Assembly (NCBI GenBank): GCA_009775535.1
Contig: VSPW01000025.1
Coordinates: forward strand, 1-15,398
Length of the DNA: 15,398 nucleotides
Reading direction: 5' to 3'
From: Muribaculaceae bacterium
Lineage (GTDB): Bacteria > Bacteroidota > Bacteroidia > Bacteroidales > Muribaculaceae
Part shown: piece by piece, positions 6,995 to 14,476 of the stretch
Numbering within the stretch: position 1 is the stretch's first letter
Layout: every line of letters begins with the position of its first letter
Notes under the pieces: generated by a model
Told to the model about the DNA's origin: nothing
The model's input: only the letters and a program-made list of their open reading frames with translations
The model's database searches: none
Position numbers and translations under genes: made by a program

Positions 6995-8817
6995 CTCTTT
7001 ACCACTTTAATTGATTTTCCATTTACATTCATGATATAGATACCTGCAGCCAGATTTGATATATCGACAATTCCATGTTCCAACTTAAATTGTACAGGAC
7101 TTCCCGAAACCGTGTACATAGAGACGGCCGCATTATCTGGAGCCCCTATAAGCTCTAATGTGTCCTTATCCAAATATACGATCTCCAATCTGAGTGAATC
7201 CGATTCTATACCATCGATTCCAGACGTGATATTTTCCGGATTATACATTAGCTCCACCGGACCGCTCCAAGTACCGTCAATATGGAAATTAGCATCGCAC
7301 ATCAAGGCAATGTCAAACCGATACGTACCGTCCGGATTGCATGTCACGCCCACAGAACCAGACTCGACAGGTGCATAATGATCCATTATATAATAACGGC
7401 CCTCCTCAAAATGCATATATCGCGTACCCGTAAGGTCGTTGGTATTGAAGTACCCTTTCATCATCTTGAATGGTGCATATGAATATTCATGTTTGGTATC
7501 CATAACAGTATATGTACCTTCTTTTAGATACTTCTCCCCCTCTTCCAAAAGGAATTCAAGACGTATGATATCGCCACCGTCATCCAATTCAGAATCCCTT
7601 CCTGACGGAGAACCTATGTCGACAATAAAGGCCTGGCATCCATTCCGTATGCCATCGTTCCATATATGTGCAGTCTTTATTTTTTCAAGATCAAGTTTTA
7701 CATCATCTTCCAGTGTAGATATGGAAGATGGCTTATCATTTGGATCAGACTTGTCTATCACAGGTATTTCACCTTCAAACACAGCTTTGACTGTATGTCC
7801 GTGCGTAGTAACGGCATCTACGGTAATCCTCATTTTCCCATCACCGGCATCCTCAATATCAACCGTTCCGTATTCCAGGTAGGAATACCCGAAACCGTCA
7901 TTATATTTTGTCTGATTCATTTCTTTTGCATAGCTACCCAGAATTACAGTTACACCCATATAGTCAACTTCAATTCCAGGATACCATGTATCCCTGTTAA
8001 AATTACGGGCCATAGTATAAGTACCGGGCAGTACCATTGCCTCAGATGGATCTGAGAACAGTTTATTGAATACCATCAAAGCCAAGCTAAATCCCTCCTC
8101 TGTCATACCGCCAGTCTCGCTGTTGAATGCATGGTCATACAGATTTATATACATAGCCCCGGTATTGCTCTGATAAAGATTACCATCATAAAATGCCAAA
8201 GCTCCGTTCATTGAAAGATTTAGGTTCTCATTAATCTGATTGTATACAGACGGTTGTTCACTCGTATCTTCAAAAGGAAGCCGCCCATGGTATGTAATTG
8301 TCGTTGCAACGCCGTCCCAGACTGTTTCAGCGGTAACGGTATAGTTCCCGGACCCGTCACTTGATACGGTTATTGGAGATGAAAAGAATGCATTTTTCTC
8401 CTGTTTTCCGCTGTTGCCATAATAGGCCAGATATGTATAATTGGGATCATATGTCATATCCCCATTCCCTTCGGATGCCGTATATACCCCATCCGGCAAT
8501 GATATTGGCGTTGAATGCCCGGCCCAAAGATCCAGGAACAGAACCAAACCGTCTTTTAAACTGATACCGTTCTGTGCATTATATGTGGCACTTTCCTTAT
8601 CGGACAACATAAAATAATAATCAGCGGACGCGCCAGCCGATGGATCGTAGAATCCGCCGACATGCTTTATCAACTGCACAGTATTGCTTGCACGTGACAC
8701 TTGTTCTGCCATAGTTTTGCCAGCACAGGATTTCACCTTGGCAAATGGTGATGCCACAGCTGTTCCAGCTACCGAAACAGCAAATAACAATGTGATAATT
8801 AGAGTAATTTTTCTCAT
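6991..8817 (-). CDS. Exported three-repeat protein with T9SS-type C-terminal sorting domain (unknown function)
   Basis: No named family recognised. The 608-residue protein begins with a Sec signal peptide (about 1-22, cleavage near TAVAS). Three divergent beta-rich units follow at about 65-184, 205-355 and 393-525. Each contains a (P/E)G(V/T)YT turn (109-113, 264-268, 433-437) and closes with a G-x-hydrophobic-turn-alternating-strand motif (SGNYTVTAETVWDG; DGKMRITVDAVTTHG; DGTYRFDIALMCD). A linker GIDGI (533-537) leads to a T9SS-type sorting domain (about 540-608) with a VSMYTVSGSPV strand and the ending AGIYIMNVNGKSIKVVKR. Surface display or secretion through T9SS is therefore predicted. It sits between the 165-residue and 347-residue exported proteins in one operon, 13 bases after the former and overlapping the latter by four bases. 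It may be a structural or binding protein; no catalytic motif is seen. Confidence 0.92.
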   Translation of the reverse strand: MRKITLIITLLFAVSVAGTAVASPFAKVKSCAGKTMAEQVSRASNTVQLIKHVGGFYDPSAGASADYYFMLSDKESATYNAQNGISLKDGLVLFLDLWAGHSTPISLPDGVYTASEGNGDMTYDPNYTYLAYYGNSGKQEKNAFFSSPITVSSDGSGNYTVTAETVWDGVATTITYHGRLPFEDTSEQPSVYNQINENLNLSMNGALAFYDGNLYQSNTGAMYINLYDHAFNSETGGMTEEGFSLALMVFNKLFSDPSEAMVLPGTYTMARNFNRDTWYPGIEVDYMGVTVILGSYAKEMNQTKYNDGFGYSYLEYGTVDIEDAGDGKMRITVDAVTTHGHTVKAVFEGEIPVIDKSDPNDKPSSISTLEDDVKLDLEKIKTAHIWNDGIRNGCQAFIVDIGSPSGRDSELDDGGDIIRLEFLLEEGEKYLKEGTYTVMDTKHEYSYAPFKMMKGYFNTNDLTGTRYMHFEEGRYYIMDHYAPVESGSVGVTCNPDGTYRFDIALMCDANFHIDGTWSGPVELMYNPENITSGIDGIESDSLRLEIVYLDKDTLELIGAPDNAAVSMYTVSGSPVQFKLEHGIVDISNLAAGIYIMNVNGKSIKVVKR

Positions 8818-8830
8818 AATAAATATTTGG

Positions 8831-9328
8831 TTAATTTTTCAAGACCTTAATAGAAGCCTCCCCTGGCACAACTACAATATAGACACCTGACGACAAGCCA
8901 CAAAGGTTGGCTGTAGCGACTCCATCGACAGCATCAACAATCATTTGGATTTGCCCTTTGACATCCAGAACTTTAAATCCATTGAATTCAGGGCCTCTGA
9001 TTTCCACGATATTTCCATCGAAAGAAAACGAGAAGTCCTTACAAGCCCAAACATCATCAATGGCAGATACCGTGGAGCCTGATTTCGTAAAATGAAAATG
9101 TGACAATTCAGACCTATCAACATATGTATCAACCGTACCCGACAATATGTGAATACGTGCATCCTCAAACGTGATTTCCGGTTTATCCGGCAAACTAAAA
9201 TGTTTTTCTGTTGAGTCCAAATATACAAGCGTGAGCCTTGTCACTTCGCTATTACCCTCAGCACTGATCTTTTGTGCCGCCAATACTGATAGCACCCCGA
9301 TTGATAATAATGTAAATAGTAGTTTCAT
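8831..9328 (-). CDS. Small exported protein: N-terminal exported-protein module plus T9SS-type tail
   Basis: First gene of the four-gene exported-protein operon, 165 residues. It has a signal peptide (about 1-23, after MKLLFTLLSIGVLSVLAA). Residues about 30-85 form the module with LPDKPEITFE (46-55) that is widespread at the start of Bacteroidales exported proteins. A linker SAIDDV (88-93) runs into a C-terminal region (about 98-165) with FKVLDVKGQ and the ending SSGVYIVVVPGEASIKVLKN, a recognisable T9SS type A sorting-domain pattern. Almost nothing lies between the two modules, so this is close to a minimal T9SS cargo with no separate passenger domain. Function unknown; an adaptor or surface-anchored partner of the downstream protease is possible but only a guess. 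The upstream region carries a TAnnTTTG promoter box. Confidence 0.88.
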   Translation of the reverse strand: MKLLFTLLSIGVLSVLAAQKISAEGNSEVTRLTLVYLDSTEKHFSLPDKPEITFEDARIHILSGTVDTYVDRSELSHFHFTKSGSTVSAIDDVWACKDFSFSFDGNIVEIRGPEFNGFKVLDVKGQIQMIVDAVDGVATANLCGLSSGVYIVVVPGEASIKVLKN

Positions 9329-9355
9329 CGTGCATTTATTAATTAATATCTACCG

Positions 9356-9363
9356 CAAATATA
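9356..9363 (-). promoter_or_regulatory. Bacteroidota -7 promoter box (TAnnTTTG) for the exported-protein operon
   Basis: The minus strand reads TATATTTG, an exact TAnnTTTG match, 27 bases before the ATG at 9328. Candidate TTTG -33 boxes lie 12 and 24 bases further upstream, neither at the usual 19-21 base spacing, so promoter strength is uncertain. It faces the purM promoter across the 257-base divergent region 9329-9585, which is AT-rich and full of CAAA/TTTG motifs but shows no ORF or RNA gene. Confidence 0.5.
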
Positions 9364-9551
9364 GTTGTTTTTACACAAAAATGAACACAAATAGCCATAT
9401 TTTATACAAATTTGCTTCAAAATATGCTTTTATAATCAAATTATGACAAATACGCGCAAGATTGATGGCATACTACCAGAATATTGAATATACAAGTAAA
9501 GAATGAATTATATATATACCCGTTTTGTTATGTTTTTCACGGAAAAATACC

Positions 9552-9559
9552 TAATTTTG
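9552..9559 (+). promoter_or_regulatory. Bacteroidota -7 promoter box (TAnnTTTG) upstream of purM
   Basis: TAATTTTG matches TAnnTTTG exactly and lies 26 bases before the ATG at 9586. A TTTG at 9524-9527 is the nearest -33 candidate, with a 24-base gap that is longer than usual. The box supports the ATG at 9586 over the in-frame upstream ATG at 9484, because a transcript begun here would not contain the upstream one. Confidence 0.55.
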
Positions 9560-9585
9560 CAACAACAATAACAAATAATTTTTCC

Positions 9586-10752
9586 ATGAATCCTGAGCGC
9601 TATAACCTAAGAGGTGTCTCCGCCTCAAAAGAAGATGTCCACGCAGCCATACGCAATATAGATAAAGGTCTGTATCCAAAAGCTTTCTGTAAAATAATAC
9701 CTGATATACTTGGCGGCGATCCTGACTGGTGCAATATAATGCATGCTGATGGGGCTGGCACCAAATCTTCATTGGCATATACATACTGGCGCGAGACCGG
9801 AGACCTCAGTGTATGGAAAGGGATAGCACAGGACGCTCTCATAATGAATATTGATGACCTGTTGTGTGTCGGCGCTACAGATAACATATTAGTGTCTTCA
9901 ACAATAGGAAGAAACAAGATGCTTATTCCCGGTGAAGTAATCTCCGCCATAATAAACGGCACAGAAGAACTGCTTGCAGAACTACGGGAAATGGGCGTAG
10001 GGGTATATGCAACCGGCGGGGAAACTGCCGATGTCGGCGACCTGGTACGCACAATCATAGTAGACTCCACGGTAACTTGCCGGATGCGGCGTCAGGATGT
10101 GATCGACAATGCGAACATAGCAGGAGGGGATGTAATTGTCGGACTTGCATCATATGGAAAGGCATCATATGAAAAAGGATACAACGGCGGCATGGGCAGC
10201 AACGGGCTTACCAGCGCACGACACGATGTATTTGCAAAATATATAGCACAGAAATATCCTGAAAGTTTCGACAGCGCCGTGCCATCAGATCTTGCATATT
10301 GCGGCTCTGTAGGCCTTACAGACCCTGTCGAGGGCTCACCAATAGATGCCGGAAAGCTTGTACTCTCCCCCACCCGCACATATGCCCCCGTAATAAAATC
10401 GGTGTTGGACAAGATGCGCAAGGACATACACGGAATGGTGCACTGTTCTGGCGGCGCACAGACCAAAGTCATGCATTTTGTTGAAAATAAACATGTGATA
10501 AAGGACAACCTTTTCCCTATACCCCCGCTGTTCAACCTTATTGCACAGGAAAGCGGAACAGACTGGAAAGAGATGTACAAAGTTTTCAACATGGGCCACC
10601 GTATGGAAATATACCTCAAGCCCAAACATGCCCAAGATATAATAGATATTGCCGGTGACTTCGGAATTGAAGCAAAAATAATCGGACGTGTCGAAAATGC
10701 CGACACAAACCGCCTGACTATAATTTCCGACAAAGGGACTTTTGAATATTAA
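9586..10752 (+). CDS. purM: Phosphoribosylformylglycinamidine cyclo-ligase (AIR synthetase)
   Basis: PurM makes 5-aminoimidazole ribonucleotide (AIR) from formylglycinamidine ribonucleotide and ATP, the fifth step of de novo purine synthesis in the cytoplasm. The 388-residue protein is the longer Bacteroidota form (E. coli PurM is about 345). Family features are the nucleotide loop region HADGAGTKSSLAY (53-65), the ALIMNIDDLLCVGA stretch (84-97), GGETADVGDLVRT (144-156), GSNGLTSARHDVF (204-216) and the C-terminal MVHCSGGAQTK and FNMGHRME segments (284-294, 334-341). Start choice: ATG 9586 gives MNPERYNLRGVSASKEDVH, which matches the usual start of this family. An open extension back to ATG 9484 adds 34 unlikely residues and covers the promoter box. 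It leads an apparent operon with the lytic transglycosylase 12 bases downstream; the two have no shared pathway. Confidence 0.97.
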   Translation: MNPERYNLRGVSASKEDVHAAIRNIDKGLYPKAFCKIIPDILGGDPDWCNIMHADGAGTKSSLAYTYWRETGDLSVWKGIAQDALIMNIDDLLCVGATDNILVSSTIGRNKMLIPGEVISAIINGTEELLAELREMGVGVYATGGETADVGDLVRTIIVDSTVTCRMRRQDVIDNANIAGGDVIVGLASYGKASYEKGYNGGMGSNGLTSARHDVFAKYIAQKYPESFDSAVPSDLAYCGSVGLTDPVEGSPIDAGKLVLSPTRTYAPVIKSVLDKMRKDIHGMVHCSGGAQTKVMHFVENKHVIKDNLFPIPPLFNLIAQESGTDWKEMYKVFNMGHRMEIYLKPKHAQDIIDIAGDFGIEAKIIGRVENADTNRLTIISDKGTFEY

Positions 10753-10764
10753 TACTATACAGAA

Positions 10765-12180
10765 TTGGGCTCTCTCCTAAAAAACGGCTTGAAAATGGCC
10801 GCCATTATGGCGGCCATTTACGTCATGACGGCTTTTGTGTCATGCGGGACAGGCAACGCATCCCACCAGTCGGATACGGATTCGTCCAATATATACCGAT
10901 TGCCTGACACTCTGAGGGTTGCCACGCTGTATAGCCCCACATCATATTTCCTGTTCCGAGACGAGCAGATGGGTTATGACTACAACCTTGCCAATGATTT
11001 CGCAAAGGCAAAAGGGATCGTACTGGACCTTAAAGTAGCCACAAGCCTCAATGCCATGATAGACATGCTGGATTCTGGAATTGTCGACCTCCTGGCCTAT
11101 GAAATCCCTGTCACCTCGGAATACCGCGAACGCGTATTGCCCTGTGGAACAGAAACCTACACCACGCAAGTGCTTGTACAGCCACGCAGAAAGGCAAGTG
11201 AACGCATAACTGATGTCACCCAACTTATAGGCCGCGATGTATATGTGGAAAAAGGGTCAAAATACCAGTACCGCATGGAGAACATAAACGATAATCTCGG
11301 CGGAGGCATAAACATACATGCCGTTGACCGTGACACTCTGATCACAGAAGACCTGATTGCGATGGTGTCACAAGGGGAGATACCGCTTACAGTTGTCGAC
11401 AGCGACATAGCCCGCATCAACAAGACATACTACCCTGATCTTGACATCACCCTACCCGTAAGTTTCACACAAAGGGCATCATGGGGCGTTTCGCCCAAAA
11501 AGCCATGGCTGGCAGACTCTATTGATGCATGGTTTGCAATGGAAGAACCGAAAAAGGAGAACGCCATTCTCCTTAAAAGGTACTTCGAGCTAAGCAAACA
11601 CATGCCACCATCTGCAATGAACATCGACCTAAGTAAAGGGCGGATATCACCTTTCGACAATATTTTCCGCAAGCATGGCAACAACAGCGGCATCGACTGG
11701 CGTCTGCTTGCATCACAAGGATATGTCGAAAGCCGCTTTGATTCAACAGTCGTTTCATGGGCTGGAGCACGTGGGGTAATGCAGCTAATGCCCAGGACTG
11801 CTGCTACGTTCGGGTTGACCGGAGACAGGATTGCCAACACAGATGACAACATAAGGGTAGCCGCCGAAGTGCTTAAGGCTCTTGACAAATCTTTCGCAAA
11901 AGATGTCCCGGACAAAGAGGAACGTCAAAAATTCGTAATAGCCGCATACAATTCCGGCATAGCGCACATACGTGATGCCATATCACTTGCAAAGAAATAC
12001 GGAAAGAATCCCGCAATATGGAGCGGAAATGTAGAAGATGCCCTACTCATGAAGGCTAAGCCTGAATTCTTCAATGATCCGGTATGCAAATATGGCTATT
12101 TCCGCGGCAAAGAAACTGTCAGATACGTCAAGGACGTGATGTCCCTATACGAAAGATGCAAAAAGGACATCAGTTCATGA
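10765..12180 (+). CDS. MltF-like lipoprotein lytic transglycosylase (solute-binding domain + SLT domain)
   Basis: Predicted membrane-bound lytic transglycosylase that cleaves peptidoglycan glycan strands with formation of 1,6-anhydroMurNAc. An N-terminal lipoprotein signal ends in FVSC (C27). Residues about 48-280 form a family-3 solute-binding-like domain (LRVATLYSPTSYF, then GYDYNLANDFAKAKG), the regulatory module of MltF. Residues about 298-465 form the SLT domain, with catalytic E322 in SQGYVESRFDS, GVMQLMP (337-343) and AAYNSG (393-398). The architecture is full-length MltF. Start is uncertain: TTG 10765 gives two lysines before the hydrophobic core; TTG 10789 and ATG 10795 are shorter in-frame options that still keep the lipobox. 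The signal-peptide codons hold a strong palindrome. It follows purM by 12 bases and precedes a DUF3332 lipoprotein by 39. Confidence 0.94.
   Translation: MGSLLKNGLKMAAIMAAIYVMTAFVSCGTGNASHQSDTDSSNIYRLPDTLRVATLYSPTSYFLFRDEQMGYDYNLANDFAKAKGIVLDLKVATSLNAMIDMLDSGIVDLLAYEIPVTSEYRERVLPCGTETYTTQVLVQPRRKASERITDVTQLIGRDVYVEKGSKYQYRMENINDNLGGGINIHAVDRDTLITEDLIAMVSQGEIPLTVVDSDIARINKTYYPDLDITLPVSFTQRASWGVSPKKPWLADSIDAWFAMEEPKKENAILLKRYFELSKHMPPSAMNIDLSKGRISPFDNIFRKHGNNSGIDWRLLASQGYVESRFDSTVVSWAGARGVMQLMPRTAATFGLTGDRIANTDDNIRVAAEVLKALDKSFAKDVPDKEERQKFVIAAYNSGIAHIRDAISLAKKYGKNPAIWSGNVEDALLMKAKPEFFNDPVCKYGYFRGKETVRYVKDVMSLYERCKKDISS
10793..10819 (+). repeat. Palindrome in signal-peptide codons of the mltF-like gene
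   Basis: Eleven perfect base pairs (10793-10803 with 10809-10819), extendable to twelve around a 3-base loop, GC-rich in an AT-rich setting. The unit is also a near-perfect 12-base tandem repeat (ATGGCCGCCATT then ATGGCGGCCATT) that codes for MAAI twice. In mRNA it would form a stable hairpin starting 28 bases after the TTG start and hiding the ATG at 10795. No T run follows, so a simple terminator is unlikely. Confidence 0.75.
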
Positions 12181-12219
12181 TAGAGGAATATATTAAACAA
12201 TAAAAAACGACTACACATT

Positions 12220-12768
12220 ATGAAGAAAAAGTATCTAGGAATGGCTATTGCCCTGACCCTGGCCGGATCAATGATGTTTTCATCATGCATAGGCAGTTTC
12301 CGGCTATCAAACAAACTGATGTCATGGAATCAGACCATAGGGTCCAAATTCGTAAACGAACTGGTATTTTTTGCGTTCTGGATTCTTCCTGTATATGAAG
12401 TATCCGGCCTTGCGGATCTGCTGGTGCTAAACAGCATTGAATTCTGGAGCGGGGAAAATCCTGTAGCGGAAAATGGAGAACAGATAATTGAGGGTAACGA
12501 CAGCAAATACCTTGTAAAGACAGATGAAGCCGGATATACCATCACAAGCCTTACCGATGGCTCTGAAGTACGCCTAGACTATGATAAGGACGATAATTCA
12601 TGGAATGCAACTGTCGATGACCAGACTGTCACTATATTCACTTTTGTTGATGACACACACGTGAATATTATAACTCCTGACGGCAGTTACCGACTTGTTG
12701 AACTTTCACATGACGGTGTACTGGCATACAGCGATATGATACATGCATCCACATTTGCCGCACGCTGA
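12220..12768 (+). CDS. DUF3332 family lipoprotein
   Basis: A 182-residue predicted lipoprotein. The signal peptide ends in the lipobox FSSC (C23). The following segment (about 24-75), with GSFRLSNKLMSWNQTIGSKF and FVNELVFFAFWILPVYEVSGLADLLVLNSIEFWSGENP read in short pieces, matches the DUF3332 pattern known from many Bacteroidota and some proteobacteria. Residues about 50-68 are hydrophobic enough to be membrane-associated. The rest (about 85-182) is beta-rich and acidic, with DG turns. The biochemical role of the family is not known. It is the last gene of the purM-mltF operon and is followed directly by an intrinsic terminator. The start ATG is supported by the KKK-rich n-region. Confidence 0.9.
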   Translation: MKKKYLGMAIALTLAGSMMFSSCIGSFRLSNKLMSWNQTIGSKFVNELVFFAFWILPVYEVSGLADLLVLNSIEFWSGENPVAENGEQIIEGNDSKYLVKTDEAGYTITSLTDGSEVRLDYDKDDNSWNATVDDQTVTIFTFVDDTHVNIITPDGSYRLVELSHDGVLAYSDMIHASTFAAR

Positions 12769-12785
12769 CCTGATAATAAAAATAT

Positions 12786-12823
12786 AACCGGGAACTGGCA
12801 CATGGCCTCTTCCCGGTTTTTTA
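12786..12823 (+). terminator. Intrinsic terminator, probably bidirectional
   Basis: A 9-bp perfect stem (AACCGGGAA at 12786-12794 with TTCCCGGTT at 12810-12818) is followed by a run of T on the plus strand. On the minus strand the hairpin is followed by TATATTTTTATTATC, also U-rich. It sits between the convergent stops at 12768 (plus) and 12843 (minus), so it can end both operons. Confidence 0.85.
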
Positions 12824-12842
12824 TGTCTAATTACTTTTTCAC

Positions 12843-14471
12843 TTATTTTTTATGCATACGGAACATAATGGGCAATGTATACGATACTTTTACGGCCTTA
12901 CCATTATGTTCTCCTGGAATAAAATCGGGCATTATCCCTACAATACGCAAAGCCTCCTCATCAAATGCCTTCCCAGCACTTCTGATAACTTTTGCATTTC
13001 CTACCTTACCCTTGTCTGAAATCTCAAATTGCACAACAACAGATCCTTTACCATCAGGCTCTTTCATATTGCCGTCTGAATCTTTAGGATATCTGATGTT
13101 ATCATAAACAAATCTCATCATTGCTGCATCCCCTCCAGGAAAACTCGGCATACGGTCACATGATTTCAACGCCTCTCCCGAATCAGTGTTTCCATCTTTA
13201 TTCAACATAATATTTACCTCAGACGTATCTCCGGTACGGTCTACTTTTATCTGGGCTATTGCATTGACATCCAATTCATTTAGTTTATCCATCGAAGCCC
13301 GTTTACCATCAATGAAAATCTCTATCCCGTTTTTTCCAAGATTTGTGACTGTGTTTCCATAGTCTCCAACATTCACATTTACGATATCCAGCCCCGCGGC
13401 CCTGGCCTCTTCTTCCGTGAACTCCTTGCCATTGAACACTATTTTTGATATCTTACCGTTAGTGGTCAACACTTCGGTATCACCAGATGTCGCACACGAT
13501 GTCACTGATACAGTCATACCTTGTTTCTGCTGAGATTTTTCACTACCTTTGTCTGCTGTAAATTCCAGCGTCGAAGACAAAGCTGAAGATAGTGTAGAAG
13601 CGACAACTGGAATTTTTGTCACAACAAGTGCTGCGGCCACTGCCGGCACGATGGCAAGGGCGCGCATGCGCCGTCCTGCCGAAGTCTTTGATTTGTACAT
13701 CATAGTTACACGTTTTTTAAGTTTACTGTGATTCAAGCTGTTGGCAAGTGACGGGAATCTCGTGCCGACAGCTTTTTTTATTAATAACATCTGATATTTC
13801 CTCATATCAAAACCAGACTTCACCACTGCATCATCTGCCTGGTACTCATGGACAGCCTTAAGTTCCTCACGCATTAGCCATGCAGCGGGATTGAACCATT
13901 GGAATATAACAACCAGCTGCGCCATCATCATATCTATCCAGTGGCGTCCCTTGATATGCCGCAACTCATGCTCCATAATCAAGTCTCCAGACTGCTCATA
14001 ATCAACCTTATCCATGACTACATACCGACACCAACTAAACGGCGCAACATGCTGGTTGTCAATAATTACAAGCGTAAAAGAAGACCCAGCAACATCCATC
14101 TTCCGTCCTCCAGACACCAAACGCGACAACCTAACTGCCGCAATGACAGTCGCTATACCGGTAACTGCCATACCAACAATATATACAGCCAGTAATATAT
14201 CAGCCCAACCAAATGAATCGGTGACGCCTGCGTCAATAACAGCCATTATATCCATGTCTCCTACTACAACATCGCCCTGCATGTCTTTAGAACAGACCTG
14301 CCCAGCAAATGAAACTACAGGCCATGCACAAAATGACACAATATATATCATCCACAATACCATCCGATTGAAACAATGCTGATTCTCTCCGGACAGAATC
14401 CATTTATAGCAAAGGTACATTCCGGTCAACAATATTGACGAGTAGAGTGAATACGCGAATACCAACCCCAT
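12843..14471 (-). CDS. BlaR1/MecR1-type M56 metallopeptidase with C-terminal TonB-like domain
   Basis: Membrane zinc protease of family M56, the sensor/protease partner of BlaI-type repressors. The 542-residue model starts at ATG 14471, where GGAGG (14485-14481) stands nine bases upstream. The alternative GTG at 14480, which overlaps blaI by four bases, would sit directly on that site. Hydrophobic segments lie at about 2-23, 36-55, 91-113 and 181-200, with another at about 270-292. The zinc site is HELRH (168-172) with E209 in HEYQADDA. After the last membrane segment comes an extracytoplasmic region (about 305-430) with IFIDGKRA. A TonB C-terminal-like domain follows (441-539: PSFPGGDAAMMRFV, RYP, GSVVVQFEISDKGKV, FIPGEHNGKAVKVSYTLP). 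No penicillin-binding sensor domain is present, so the signal is unlikely to be a beta-lactam sensed as in staphylococcal BlaR1. Activation probably leads to loss of repression by the neighbouring BlaI. Confidence 0.93.
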   Translation of the reverse strand: MGLVFAYSLYSSILLTGMYLCYKWILSGENQHCFNRMVLWMIYIVSFCAWPVVSFAGQVCSKDMQGDVVVGDMDIMAVIDAGVTDSFGWADILLAVYIVGMAVTGIATVIAAVRLSRLVSGGRKMDVAGSSFTLVIIDNQHVAPFSWCRYVVMDKVDYEQSGDLIMEHELRHIKGRHWIDMMMAQLVVIFQWFNPAAWLMREELKAVHEYQADDAVVKSGFDMRKYQMLLIKKAVGTRFPSLANSLNHSKLKKRVTMMYKSKTSAGRRMRALAIVPAVAAALVVTKIPVVASTLSSALSSTLEFTADKGSEKSQQKQGMTVSVTSCATSGDTEVLTTNGKISKIVFNGKEFTEEEARAAGLDIVNVNVGDYGNTVTNLGKNGIEIFIDGKRASMDKLNELDVNAIAQIKVDRTGDTSEVNIMLNKDGNTDSGEALKSCDRMPSFPGGDAAMMRFVYDNIRYPKDSDGNMKEPDGKGSVVVQFEISDKGKVGNAKVIRSAGKAFDEEALRIVGIMPDFIPGEHNGKAVKVSYTLPIMFRMHKK

Positions 14472-14476
14472 AACAA

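Noticed and set aside
9484..9585. N-terminal extension of purM from the ATG at 9484
   Set aside because: The 34 extra residues do not look like PurM, cover the TAnnTTTG box, and the ATG at 9586 gives the usual family N-terminus.
13549..14382. Plus-strand open frames opposite the M56 peptidase
   Set aside because: The minus strand encodes the HELRH zinc site and flanking membrane helices in a continuous frame; the opposite frames are by-products.
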